From Rhyacichthys aspro (taxonomy: Eukaryota; Chordata; Actinopteri; Gobiiformes; Rhyacichthyidae): DNA of 64,000 nucleotides. The position numbers were made by a program, and so were the translations under genes. Under the pieces are notes generated by a model. It was not told where the DNA came from. It worked only from the letters and a program-made list of their open reading frames with translations, and made no database searches. Positions 26,901 through 38,399 of this stretch are shown piece by piece (the stretch's first letter is position 1; each line of letters starts with the position of its first letter). The stretch lies in NCBI GenBank assembly GCA_036850595.1, contig CM072163.1, positions 4,590,718 to 4,654,717 of the forward strand, written 5' to 3'.

Positions 26901-29900
26901 AGGGACAAGAGCCTACCTCCTTCTCCTGCCTTCGTGTTGTTTTATTGGCTTCACGGTAATAAGACGCAGCAGAAATACAGCAAGAGCTATGACTGAATAA
27001 CATTTTTCTGGCATGTTTTCTGTACGGCACAAACAAGGAATCACAGGTATAATTGCACCTTAAACAAACAGCTTTAAACATTTTCTGTACGGCTCATCAA
27101 AGAGACACATCTGTATGCATCTGGTCGTACCTTTGTCTGTTTCATAAAGATGTTTTTAAAGAAAGAGGGGTTCTTTGTCTGAGGCCTATTGAAACGACTG
27201 TATTTCCAAAAAGGTTTCTTATCAGTTGCCATTGTTACAGCAAAGAGAGGATTGTGTTTTGTTTAGGGATAAAGCAGAAGCACTTCAAAACTAAATCACT
27301 TCATATCCAGTGTTTATTGAGCACAAGAGGCTCCTCGAAAGCGTTTCTGCCAGATTATATCAGACACCTGACCCTGCAGGCATCCTGTGGGCAGCCCGCA
27401 GAAACAACAGTGAGTAAACAAACCAGGAAGATATTGTTTGGCATTTGGAGGAGCTGGCAAAAAGTAAAACAAATGTATTATTGTTTCATTATTGTTGGAC
27501 ACGTCATTTTGAAATTGCATAGTGATGATGAGAAACAGTTTTTTTTAAATGGTTTTGGTGCATGGTCACTAATTAAACTGTAACAACACACACAGTTCTG
27601 TCTCAGTGCAAGAAAAATACTATTTCAATCTTTCTACTTTCTATCTTTTCTTAAGTCTGTGCAAATGTAGAACAGGGGTATAATGTACACGATTAATTGT
27701 TAGTGTTAGACTTATTAAAACATGCATGGGTAGATATAATTTGTTCCAAAGATGTACAAATTTAAGGTTGCCTTTTGTAACTTTAGTCTTAAGTCTTAGG
27801 CTAAAAATGAACTTCTTTGTTCAAAATGCTTATTTAATTGAGCTCTGTATGCTGCCTTCTACACTGCAGTAACTAAAAATTAACCTGGAACATGTATTAT
27901 GTCAAATTCTGTAGTATACAACTAAACAAAATAAAACAAAATATATCATCATCAAATCACTTCAAAACCAAAGTAACCACATTTGTCTTTCAGAAAAAAA
28001 TATATATTTAAAGCCCAATTGAACCAAAGGGAAGCTTCATTACGTCCTGTTCCTAATTCAACACAACGGCCCAGAGCGGACAAACTGAGCACTGCTGGAG
28101 GAGAAGCACAGCATGTTTCTTTTTTGAGCACATCATTTTGCATGTAGGATTAATACGACCCATTTCCACTGGGTTATTTTCTGTAAAAAATGTCCCTCCA
28201 GGGCTCCCATAGTTTCTCTTCGGCTGCAGAAATAAAGTGTGTTTGTTCGTTATTGCAGTTTTGCCACTTCACCTTTAATAGTCTCTTTATCTGTTTACAA
28301 ACCTGTTCTGAGTGTTTATTTTTGGAGAAATCAGAATCAGAATCATTCATTTGTTTTATTTGAATGTTATTAAAAATCAGTCATCTCCATTAACTCTCTG
28401 TAGTTACTGCACTTGGTCTTTGGACGGCAGTCTGAATCCCAGTTTTCAAACCTCCTCCTGTAGCTTTACCCTTTTGAACTCAACTTTTTGGCTGACACTA
28501 AAAACAGAGCTTCTCCTTTTGGCCAAATGTCAACTATAACAATTCAGACCTATTTAATCTTTGCAGAGACCTGTATATACCTTTACGACCTTCTTCATGA
28601 TCCAGATCTCTCTGGTAATTATTGCGCTAACGTCTTTACAGTCCTGTCACATCTCGGCACGAATCCCCTTCTCAGAATAAGCCCCGTATGAGTTGAAACA
28701 CAGGTCAAACTTTCAGAAGCTGTACTGTCTACCTGCAGGGAAGTTTTCAAATAATGATCCCCTTTAAGCTCCACTGAGTTCACAGTATGGTTTTATCCTC
28801 AGATCAAAATCCCAGTGTCTCAGTTGACCTTTAGCCGCAGTTTTACCTCCACTTGACTCTGCTGCTAATCTCATTCTTTCCTTTGATGTGTTTTTTCATG
28901 GCACAGGTACACATACTGTATATGCCTCATTACAAACAAAAAATGTACCTTTTGAACTGGCGGAAACTGGGGAAACTGTGGTGCAAGTACAACTCAGGGT
29001 TTTCTTTAGTGGTACTCAATGATCCTAGCTTTTCAGATTGTCTTTTCTTTCTCAGGCCATTATGTTAACAACAACATAAATGACGTTTAGCTCTTGCTTT
29101 AGTCCTGGTTTAACTATGGACTTAGGTCATTGTTTAAAATCAACCATTTAAAAGCAGTACAGTTGTTTTTATATTCACTTGATGGGTGTTTCAAGTTTTT
29201 GTCTGCAGAGATAAGCCAAATATTTCATGAACTGGAGCCCACTGTGAAAAGTTTACTGTTAGATGAGGCTTTATCTTCAGACACTGACGATTATTGGGCA
29301 CTAAAAAGGTTTGGCAGCAGTAAATGATGTTTTTCATTGAGAATGCAGGGTAATGCAGGTAATAAAAACTGGTTTTCAGGAGGGCTGAGAGATGTGGGAG
29401 ATTTTTGGGGCTTTTTGCCTTAATTTGTCAGGATCTGTCTTGTAGACATTGGCTGATTGACTGAGAATGGTACACCTGAGGAGAGACAATGGAACGGAGG
29501 ACACAGTCGGTTCAGGGAACAATAGGGTCTCTTTGTTTGTTTGTTTGTTATTGTCAGTAGTAGAAAAAAAAAAGGATAGGACAGAAACGGATTAATGTTT
29601 CATTGTTTTTTTGATCTTCTGAATTTCATATTGTCAAGAGGAAAAACACAATCAACATTTCAGCTAAACAGGCATAAAGCTTTTTGTTTCTACATTTTTA
29701 AATTGGACTCACTCTCTCACCTCTTTCCACTGGGTTTGTAACATACAATAGCATGACCCTGCAGGGCTGCCGTAGGAAAAAAGCAATCCTAAAATTTTCT
29801 ACCAGATTCCACCAAAGACTCTCACTGCATCTTTAAATGAATCTATTTTGGAAGGCTGTATTGTGTATTATATATAATTTAGTTTATACAGTTGGAACTA

Positions 29901-29956
29901 TATTTATTAATAAAAAGAGTAATAAAACTTATTGCATGTATCAGTGCCTTTCTCAC
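23991..29956. other. Intergenic DNA with possible regulatory islands
   Basis: No firmly supported gene. GC-richer islands at about 25150-25460 and 26780-26990 stand out and could be conserved non-coding elements. Exon-like stretches on the plus strand (27311-27409 and 29211-29326) have acceptor- and donor-like edges, but they do not assemble into a convincing gene. A short GTTT run lies near 29536-29551, and a possible MITE end (TTAAAGGTGCACTG) lies at about 26399-26412. Confidence 0.35.
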
Positions 29957-30081
29957 GTTTTCCGGCTGAGCTCTGTATTCAGACACCGGCGCTGTACCTC
30001 CTTCTCCATCGCGTCATGATCCTCCAGAAACAGACCGGACTCACTAATGGGTTTCTGACTCTTCACTGAAACAAGGCACCG
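29957..30081 (-). CDS. Candidate exon of unidentified minus-strand gene Y
   Basis: Read on the minus strand, a strong acceptor (pyrimidines then CTCTCAG) precedes 30081 and a donor GTGAGA follows 29957. The 125-nt exon is open in phase 0 for 41 codons and ends in phase 2. It carries several CpG-containing codons and a charged peptide (RCLVSVKSQKPISESG at its start, then EDHDAMEKEVQRRC). The phase-0 start matches the phase-0 end of the candidate exon at 32160-32342. I do not recognise the protein, and no domain is evident. A terminal exon near 28.1 kb, where a minus-strand acceptor is followed by a short open frame, is possible but weaker. Confidence 0.4.
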
Positions 30082-32159
30082 CTGAGAGGAAGGTTAATCT
30101 CAATGTGTTTGAAGTCAGGGTTGTGTCTCATTGACTTCTCTCTTCCTCTTCAACCTTTTTCTCTTCTATCCATTTCTGTCCGTTCTCTCACACATCAGCG
30201 CTTTGAACTACGACGAAGGCTTTCTCGTCTCTCTTTTTATTTTTTTCTCTCTCTCTGCTCTTTGATCGGTGTTAAAAGGTTAAGGTGACTTTGGGGGATA
30301 GAGCAGGAGTGAAGAGTTCAGTCGTGTGGGGCACTGGCTGCATGATAAAACCCTGCTTTAGCTCATCATTAACTATAAATGTATTTGATACCGTGTGATA
30401 ACAGAGGCATTGCGGTTTATGTGACACTTCATCTCAGCTGCACAAAAGGACATCACAGTGTGAAGGAGGGTTCTCATCCACACTTCACCAGACTTCATGT
30501 CCCATAAACGTGTCGATGAAGGTGCTATACTGAACGATAAGAATATATTAACATATAAATTCAGTAAGCAGATTGTTATAAATAAGAGTATGTAACAGGC
30601 TTGTGGGTTAAAGTGTTTTTATTCAAGCTTCTGATCACTTCTACAACAGCAACAGTGTACAAATGTAGATATTCTTCCATTGGGAGAAGTGCATAAGACA
30701 AAACCCTGAGTTGTCTGGTTTAGTGGCAGTGAAACCCAGTCTCAGAGGGTTTACGTTACTCCTCCTTTTTTCATAAAACAACAATTACAATCTTTTTTCT
30801 AGTATATGAGAAAAACTGTCTAATTACCTAATAGCATTTACAAATTATTTTTTTTCCTCCAAAATCAGCCTAGGGACCTCTCCTGCTTCTCTTTTATTAA
30901 AAAAATAAAACCAGACCAATTTTTCCTCCAAAATACTAATCCATTTGACCAAACTGAAGTTTAGAGTTTAGCGTTAGCTTAGCTGTGACTTCAGCGTCAG
31001 GACGACAATTATCTCCTCCTCGTTAAACATTACGTGATTGAATTGACAGTATTTATCTGTGTTTTACGTTGCCTCCCTTTTCTCTGTTGATGCTTTTCTT
31101 TTTTCAGCTGTTTCTCTGTTAAAAGACATATTCAGCTGAAAATACACATTATCTGCAGCTATTGAACTTCCTGGAACGTCATGTGACAAGTGTCGACCAA
31201 TGGGAGCGCTCCTTTTTGTGTGATTGTCCAAGGTTTTCTGTTCCTGAATAGAGGTTCTCATCTATTACAATCCCTTAGAATAAACAGTAGATGGCAGCAT
31301 AAAGACTGTTTTTTCCACAAATTTTTGCTTCTATAACATACTATTTTGGGTTTAAACCATTTCACCAACTAGATTCTTGAATATAGTCCGCTCCCATTGA
31401 ATTAGTGTCTACGAATAGAGTGTCCATTCCAGCAGTGGTTATGTCGCCTACACAGATAAACAGCGGGAAAAAAGATAAAGATAAGCAGAGAAAAGGGAAG
31501 CAAAATGAAATGTGGATGATTATTGGAAAATATAAGATAACCTTCAAAATGAAATGAATCATGTTAGAGATAATCAGAGCTGAACCGTGCCCATCAGAAC
31601 TGGAAATAACACAGAGACGGTTAGTTTCAACAGTATATAACAGCTACAAAGATCCATTTTTATAACATAATGTTTTACTTTTTAATTCAAATATGTCTTG
31701 ATGCCCTTGAAAGAATAATTATTAGAAAGAATTGCATTAGGAAGTAAGGACAGTGGTTATTTTGATGAAAACAATTGGTATAAACTTTGTAATCCTTGAT
31801 AAATAGTGATGGGACATGTTTATTATTGTTTTTAACACACGCATATGTTTGCATTTGATTGTCCTGTCCCATTGTGAAGATAGATACATGTGTTTTGTCA
31901 ATTCTTACCAAACTCCAAACACATTTCCACAGGAGTCCATGAGGAATAGTGAAAATACTCCTGTTTACGCCTGTCTATTTGACACATTACTGTAACACAC
32001 ACACACAGCTCATCATTGTTACACGAGCACAGCCGTGTATTCAGTGTCACTAATGATACAATGCCACCATTATTTGTCTCTCGGGCTCCTTTTGGCCTTA
32101 TTTAGTTCCTGTTTTGACATGTCATTCTTTTCCCTCCTTTCTCCTGCTTTAGAGTTTAC
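30082..32159. other. Putative intron of gene Y
   Basis: Mostly AT-rich. One further exon-like stretch on the minus strand near 31375-31450 has an acceptor-like edge, but its phase does not fit its neighbours, so it is not annotated. Confidence 0.3.
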
Positions 32160-32342
32160 CCTTGGAGCCTTGGGAGCCAGTTCAGAGACATCAGCTTTAA
32201 TAAGGAATGAGCCGGCTCCGATACTGCTCACACACACATCGACAGTCCCACATTCCTCCGTCTGAAGCAGGGGAACGTACGGCAGCGGTTCCCTCGGGAG
32301 GATGTTCATGTTTTTCTTGAAGGAGGGAGACGCTGAGGAGCC
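32160..32342 (-). CDS. Candidate exon of unidentified minus-strand gene Y
   Basis: The minus-strand exon of 183 nt (61 codons) begins after a good acceptor (TTGTTTTGCAG) and ends at AGG|GTAAAC. It is open in phase 0 at both ends. The peptide starts GSSASPSFKKNMNILPREPL, continues through LLQTEECGTVDVCVSS, and ends in SELAPKAPR. Its base composition is richer in G+C than the flanks. Phase is compatible with the candidates on either side (38196-38399 and 29957-30081). I cannot assign a family. It could be part of an uncharacterised vertebrate gene or a chance exon-like segment. Confidence 0.42.
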
Positions 32343-32630
32343 CTGCAAAACAATTCACAAGACTGGGAAGTATTTCAGCTCAGTGGGTGGCTCGGACACG
32401 ACTGTAAAAGGCCTTTTGAACAGATCGTGTTGATGCTTAAGACACGTTAACTGTAAGAATAGAGGACCAATAATGTAACTGGGAAGTGATTACCATTTTT
32501 GGAAAAGATCAGAATTGATTAAACACAATGAATAATGCAAGCAATTTAAGTGTTAGCTGCCAAAAATACAAACTTAATGAAAAATTATCTATAGAAGACA
32601 TTGTAAAGGGTTTCCTCATAGAGTAGTGTA

Positions 32631-32830
32631 CAGCGCTGTGAAAAAGTATCTGCCCCCTTCCTGATATCTTATTTTTTGCACATTTGTCACACTTCAATGT
32701 TTCAGATTATCAAACTAATTTAAATATTAGACAAAGATGACACAAAATGCAGTTTTTAGCAATGATTTTATTTATTAATGGAAAAAGTAATCGCCTCCTT
32801 AACCTAATAACTGGTTTGAGGAGTGTATAT
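32631..32830 (+). mobile_element. Fragment of a widespread vertebrate DNA-transposon repeat
   Basis: The start 'cagcgctgtgaaaaagtatc' followed by 'tgcccccttcctga', the internal 'cacatttgtcacactt' and 'aaatattagacaaagatgac' words, and a second 'aaaaagtaatcgcc' word match a dispersed non-autonomous DNA element that I recognise from many fish and other vertebrates. The right end is degraded and no target duplication was found. Confidence 0.55.
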
Positions 32831-35800
32831 GCTATTTGATGATCTTTTATGCTTTTAAAAGAAGCCTTTAAACTATGCCCTGTCCACGGTCCCATCCTTC
32901 AAGGCATATTTCTGACTCTAAATGTTTGACATGTGACTAACTGGCTGTTGTCCAGGGTCCAGACCCCTGACTAAGCGGAAGAAGATGAATAATTGACTGA
33001 TTTTATGATTCCTGAAAGCCCTCTGCTCTAATGTACCCCACTGTATTTCAATGCAATGTTGGTCTAACTAAAAGGCATCGATGTTGGTTTCTATGTGTTA
33101 CTATGGACTCTACCCATTAAGAAGACCAATCAAGCGTTGGTTTAAATAGTTTTTTTTGTAATAGTCAATATTTTGTTATATATTTCAATGGGAGTAAATG
33201 TTAAATGGCCTCACTCCACTCCCAGCTTTCTCTCCAGCAGCTAATTCTCATCATCCACTCTTCCTCAGGCTCTGCTAATACATGTTTAAAATCTATTCTT
33301 TAAACAAATAATCTCGCAAATAACAAAGCTGGAATAGCTCCCTGTAACAAGGCCTGAAAAATGGGTAGAACATTTAACAACGTGAAGATTAATATAAAAG
33401 ACACGGAGGACGTAAACGCCGGAGCTCAGTGTGAAGCTGCTGTAAATATTTCACCTGATTAAATGCACCTCAGGATGAGACGGACCCTCGCTGCTTTAAT
33501 GCTCTTAATATTTCACTATAAACGCAGCTGTAATATCAATCCCAATATTATGTGTAAGTTGAAACTACATATTTTAACATTTTTAAAGAAAACTATAACC
33601 TGCTGATAAGACCTTGGGTACACGGACTCTTACCTTAACCTCACCGATGGTTTAAGTCCCTGGGTCGACTGCACAATAAATACCCAGAGAGTAGAAACAG
33701 CTGGGTGTTTATATGAAAACACAGCTGCCTGAACTCACTGTATGTGGTCTTTATAAGTAGATTGAGATTGGGAAAATGGGAAATGAGGGAGCTTTAAAGG
33801 ACATAATGAGTTTAAAGTTCCAAATTATACAAAAATGACATTGACAAAGGTATTGAGAAACTTGACAAGTCCATAATAAGAGAGATGTAGGACATAAAGT
33901 AAGTTTCTAATGAAAGATTTGGAAATGCTTTGCCTAATCCCATCATTAACTCTCCTCTCACCCCTTCAGTCCATTCTTGTTCTTCTCGAGGATGAAAAGA
34001 AAATGCCACACTGGCCACTGCACTTGGTGGTGCTAAGTTTGACATTTCTCTCTGTGTACATTTGGCATTTAACACTACATGCATTATTTTACACTTCTAA
34101 GGTATAAGATGTAAGGTGTTTAGATTACATGGAGGAGAGTTGATCCTTTGTCCCAGAAATGCACCTTTTTCCTTTAGACATTGCAATATAAATGGTGTTT
34201 TTTTTAGTTTTTATCTATCTTATTGTTGCAGTTTTAAATATAACTACAGAAGTCTAAACCTAACAATAATCATTGATACACATTGATTGAGCTTTACCTC
34301 CTCAGACTCTGGAGTCCACTGATAAAGTCCTAGATTTATTGCCCCCCCAAAAAACTGGTTCTTCCTTTCCTTTTAGGAGTCCTGCTGAATGTGTCAGATT
34401 TAGTTTAGTGAAATATCTTTAATGTAACGTATTAGTACGATAACACCACAACGGGACTAAAATTGGAAAAACTGTCTTTTTGTATCAACAATCTCAATCA
34501 TCTACCCTCCTTACTTCAGCCTGTGAGCTTCTACGGTAGCCCTGCAGGGACATTCTGTTGTGTATGAATAAATAGGTCAGACGATGAGTGAACTTTTAAC
34601 TCAAATTCAGACACAAAATCAATTTAGTTTATGAATATCCAAAGCTTTTATGCAAGATTGTGTATGAAAAAGGCTTAGTTTGTTCACTTTGGGTTCAGTT
34701 TGTCGGCTCTGGGCAGGTAATAATAAAACCTTAGATTGATACTATTGAGATTAAAATGTCTAGACATCCAAAAAATATTATCCTGAGGTGATTATTACTG
34801 ACGTGTTCCATTTTTATACAATAGGCTTTTAACAGAAAGGCTGTTGGATGCGTTTCAAGAAATAGTTCTGTTTGAAAACACCATTTCAAACATGTCAGGT
34901 CTAAATGTGGAGTCATTCCTCATGTATTAAGAGGAGAAATATGATAGTACTCATTTAAAGAGAGGGGAAACCCGCTGAGTATCTGATCTGACAGTTTCAT
35001 ATGTGAATTACTGGCTGACGAGAGCAGAGCAGGAGTAAGACATCACGGGTTACAGCTCGTCACACTGAGATACAATCTTCTGCAAAAGTCAGCAAGTCTG
35101 ATTTTGCCTGCTTTGCAACATAAAGAGCTGACAAGTGAAAGTAATATTCCTTCCCGTAGACTTGAATAGTTCAGAAATGAGTGCCATATGTCTCTATTAT
35201 AAGAAATATTACTGATAAATAAAACTGTTTGTCAAATAAACTAAACCTACTCCGGCATCTAGGATTAAAATCTGTCTTTTCCTTTTATCGGAGCTGCCTC
35301 TTTGTTGATTTTCTTTTGAGCAGAGAGTCTATTAAAATTCAAAGAAAGAATGTCTCCACTGAACAAACATCAGAAAAATAATCAGAATTCAAATAGCCCT
35401 CAAAGACAAACTAATCTCATTTGAATTTTAAGTGTGATGATGCTGCAGGAGACTTTATCTGCTGGAAAGACTCCAGAAAAGAAGAATAGGTAGGATGGGG
35501 TTATATAAAGCTAAGATAAAATAGAAAACAACAGAGAACATATTGATTGGTGACTTTATATTTTGAAGTAAGTCTCTCAAAATGGCCACCACAGTTTCCT
35601 TTTATGATATCTTTTTTCATTTCAACAGACAGAGACACAACATATTGAAAGAAAATATGAGGAGAGAGATCCTGGATGACACAGAGTAAACAAACACAAG
35701 ACAGAGTTGAATCCGATCGCTGTGAAAATCTGGTAAACACTCTAAAGATGAGCCCACGGGACAGCTCATGGTCTCCTCAGTGGAAGTAAAGGTAAGTTTC

Positions 35801-36164
35801 ACTGTAACAACACTTCTTAAGCATTCAATGAGTTAAGTTACGTTAAGTTGTTCCAGTTGTCTTCACCGTTTTTAAAAAATCATTCAAAATAAGTCAAAAA
35901 TATGTATGTAATCATGTTTAATCATGTTGCCCAAAGCCAATGCCGCCATCAGTTACATTTTACTTTAACATATACTGACTTTTTTAGACACAGATTTTGT
36001 AGATACTTTTTTTATGTAAATTATAACCTGTTCTTTTGACCTGATCTCATCTTGGGACTTTTCCTGATCGATGATTTCATTCTGAATCAAACCACACAGT
36101 TATATTCTTAAAACTATCATATTTATTACTAGCTTCAAGCATCGTAACTAAATCTACACTTGAG

Positions 36165-36495
36165 TCAAAGAAGCACTGCGTAACTTTTAACCACTAGGGG
36201 GCGCAGATTTCAATACAGACTCTGTGTTGTTACGACAGTGGCTCCATATTCACGGATGTCATTTGTTTACAAGTGGAGACTATCCAAGCGGCAAGTTTGG
36301 AATAAAAAACATGTCTTCTGAAATGGTGGGGCAATTTTAAGTCCTCGTCCCGGGACAGGAAAGTTATATTGGAGGTTTCTGTCCAGATGAAGGTACTGTT
36401 TCAGTGAATAATTCTACTGATCTCATGTCTAAGAAGCATTAAAAGGATTTTAGGGGTGTATATTTTAGGTTAAAGGTTACACAGTGCTCCTTTAA
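36165..36495 (+). mobile_element. MITE-like element with about 26-bp terminal inverted repeats
   Basis: The left end AAAGAAGCACTGCGTAAC matches the reverse complement of the right end (AAAGGAGCACTGTGTAAC), and the match extends to about 26 bp with three differences. The right end is followed by AA, giving a possible TTAA target as used by piggyBac elements, while the left edge is TCAA. The internal 330 bp lacks a coding frame. Copies starting 'aaaggtgcactgtgtaac' are common in fish genomes. Confidence 0.55.
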
Positions 36496-38195
36496 TAACA
36501 TTCAGTCATAATAAACGAAAGGAGGACCGACAGGATACTATAGAGACACTGGAAAAGATTAAAGGACCGTATAAGACCTGAAGGGATATGCAAACAACTA
36601 CATCAGACTTTACTCTAATGAGATTTGTAAATGTGCCATTTAATCTGAAGACATTTTAAAGACTCTGGTTCTAACTATTCTGTAACATTTTGTGAAAAGA
36701 CTGTCATGGGGAACAATCACCAAGTGCCACACTCATTACTTTTTCCACTGTTACTGGAGGATTGTGGGATAGAGCCGAGTGGAGGAGACAGTGAGGTCAG
36801 GCGCTGTCAGGTTGCCATGTTTGAGACACAGGATCAGCGCAGCAGTCGGTAGCGTCAGCCGCGCCAGTCGAGTTGGCACATCTTCAAGCAACGAAAGCCA
36901 GGACTGAGACTGCACCAGACGGACAACCGGGGCAGATTTCATGTCACTCAGCGGCCTTCTTTCCGCCTCGGTGTATTTTCATTATTCATAATACCGAGAA
37001 CTCTTTTTCCACTTCAGTATCTTTTCCATCTGACACACGAGTCGGGTTTCCATCAAATATCAAATGAATTTAAAAAAAAGAAAAATGCTGCTGAGAAGTA
37101 AATAAACTTTGTGTGTAAACTTTTGTTTTATATGGATTTTTGCAGAAGCCCGAGGAAAACAAGGCAACTGATCTATCACTGGCTTTTTCTAAATGTCACC
37201 CAGAAATGCAGACAAAACTTAAGACTCCCCTCTGAAGACATGATTATTGAGGCTTCAAAGTGTTTCTCTGGTGAGGTGGTTGCTGACATTGATCAAATAG
37301 TGCCGTACAAACCTGTCTCCTGTATAGTTTATAACCTGCTGCTGTCCTCATATGTGTCTGACGTGGGTTAATCACTCACCGTGAAGCTCTGAGTGAACCA
37401 CAGAGACAGCAGCAGTCTCCTCCACAGGACTCTTTACACCGGGATCATATCAAAGAAACAAACTGTGCTCGACAAAGACACAAGACACAGGACTGAGGAG
37501 AACGGGTAAAGCTGGTTCAGGCTGATTAATCTTCTTTATTTTAAAACAATAAGATGAGAGTAACAAGGCTAAGACTCATCGAACATAAGTTATTGTCCCC
37601 TTTTTAGGACAAACCTTAAATTATACCTTAAAGTTATACATTTATTTACCTTTATTTAACCTGTGTTGAGTGTAGTGTTCATGCATATTGTTACACAGGA
37701 CGATAACTAATTAGTAAACTTTATATTCAAATAAAAAGTACTCCAGACTGGTCCAGGGACACTTTTTAAAGATCTAGGTCTCAGCTTGGATTCTAAAATG
37801 TGTTTTACTTGGTTTTGTCTCGGTCTTGGACATAGACATCCCAGGATTTTCTATTAAGATCAATCTAAAAATGGACTCAGACTGATGTGTTGTGTAGTTT
37901 ATTCAAAATAGGAGCCTCAAATCTCATGTGCATAAAAACCCTGTTCATGTTTATTTAATATTCATGTTTTTTGGTCTTTTCATAGGCTTAATCTGTCAAT
38001 GGAAGAAAAAAGGGGATAGATTTACATGGAAAACATTACTTTTATAAGTTTGACACTGTGGCACCATCAAATCTGTTTTTGTTTCATCTTCATTCAGTTT
38101 TTATAAACACTATATATATATATTTCAGTCTTCAGTCCACATAGTTTCCTCTGAATAATAAGACTACATGCACAGAGAAAACTACCATTTTGTAC

Positions 38196-38399
38196 CCAGT
38201 GTGGATCTTTGTCTCTGCGCTGTTGTTGAATGTTTAATGTTGTTTTTTCTATAATTCGTCTCAGTGTGGGGACTATTAATACACGTCCGCCATCGGGAGA
38301 GCGTTGAGTGAAGAGGCTGCTTCTGTCTGCACCTTTGTACCGACAGAGAAGAGGAATCTGGAGCTTATTCAACACGTTTAGTTCATTTGTCACTGCGGG
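38196..38399 (-). CDS. Candidate exon of unidentified minus-strand gene Y
   Basis: The minus-strand 204-nt exon (68 codons, phase 0 at both ends) follows an acceptor (GTTGATTTTAG) and ends at TGG|GTACAA. A longer form could use ATG|GTAGTT a few bases further on. The peptide contains NKLQIPLLCRYKGADRSS and SPDGGRVLIVPTLRRII, with CpG-containing codons. It joins in frame to 32160-32342. The donor is weak and no family is recognised, so this is the least certain of the three linked exons. Confidence 0.33.

Larger units (their letters stand above)
32343..38195. other. Putative intron or intergenic DNA with two transposon fragments
   Basis: Apart from the repeats listed separately, it holds a GC-richer, possibly regulatory island at about 33190-33560 and an exon-like plus-strand segment at 35629-35791 (good acceptor and GTAAGT donor) that is closed in all full-length frames, so it could be a non-coding exon. 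Another open segment at 36755-36942 on the minus strand has a fair donor but the wrong phase for gene Y. Confidence 0.3.

Noticed and set aside
27053..27583. 176-codon plus-strand open frame, and the exon-like part 27311-27409 with a GTGAGT donor
   Set aside because: Codon use is not protein-like over most of the length and the minus strand is equally open. The exon-like part can be paired only with other weak segments (26808-26850 and 29211-29326). A real exon is possible but not supported enough to annotate.
29209..29326. Plus-strand segment after a good TTTTTGTCTGCAG acceptor reading ISQIFHELEPTVKSLLLDEA
   Set aside because: It looks protein-like, but there is no good donor, the open phase needs the second AG of an AGAG acceptor, and no partner exon could be fixed.
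35629..35791. Plus-strand segment with strong acceptor and GTAAGT donor
   Set aside because: All three frames contain stops before the donor. It is at best a non-coding or terminal exon with no partner.
36755..36942. Minus-strand exon-like segment ending at a GTAACA donor
   Set aside because: The acceptor is poor and the end phase does not match the gene Y candidates on either side.
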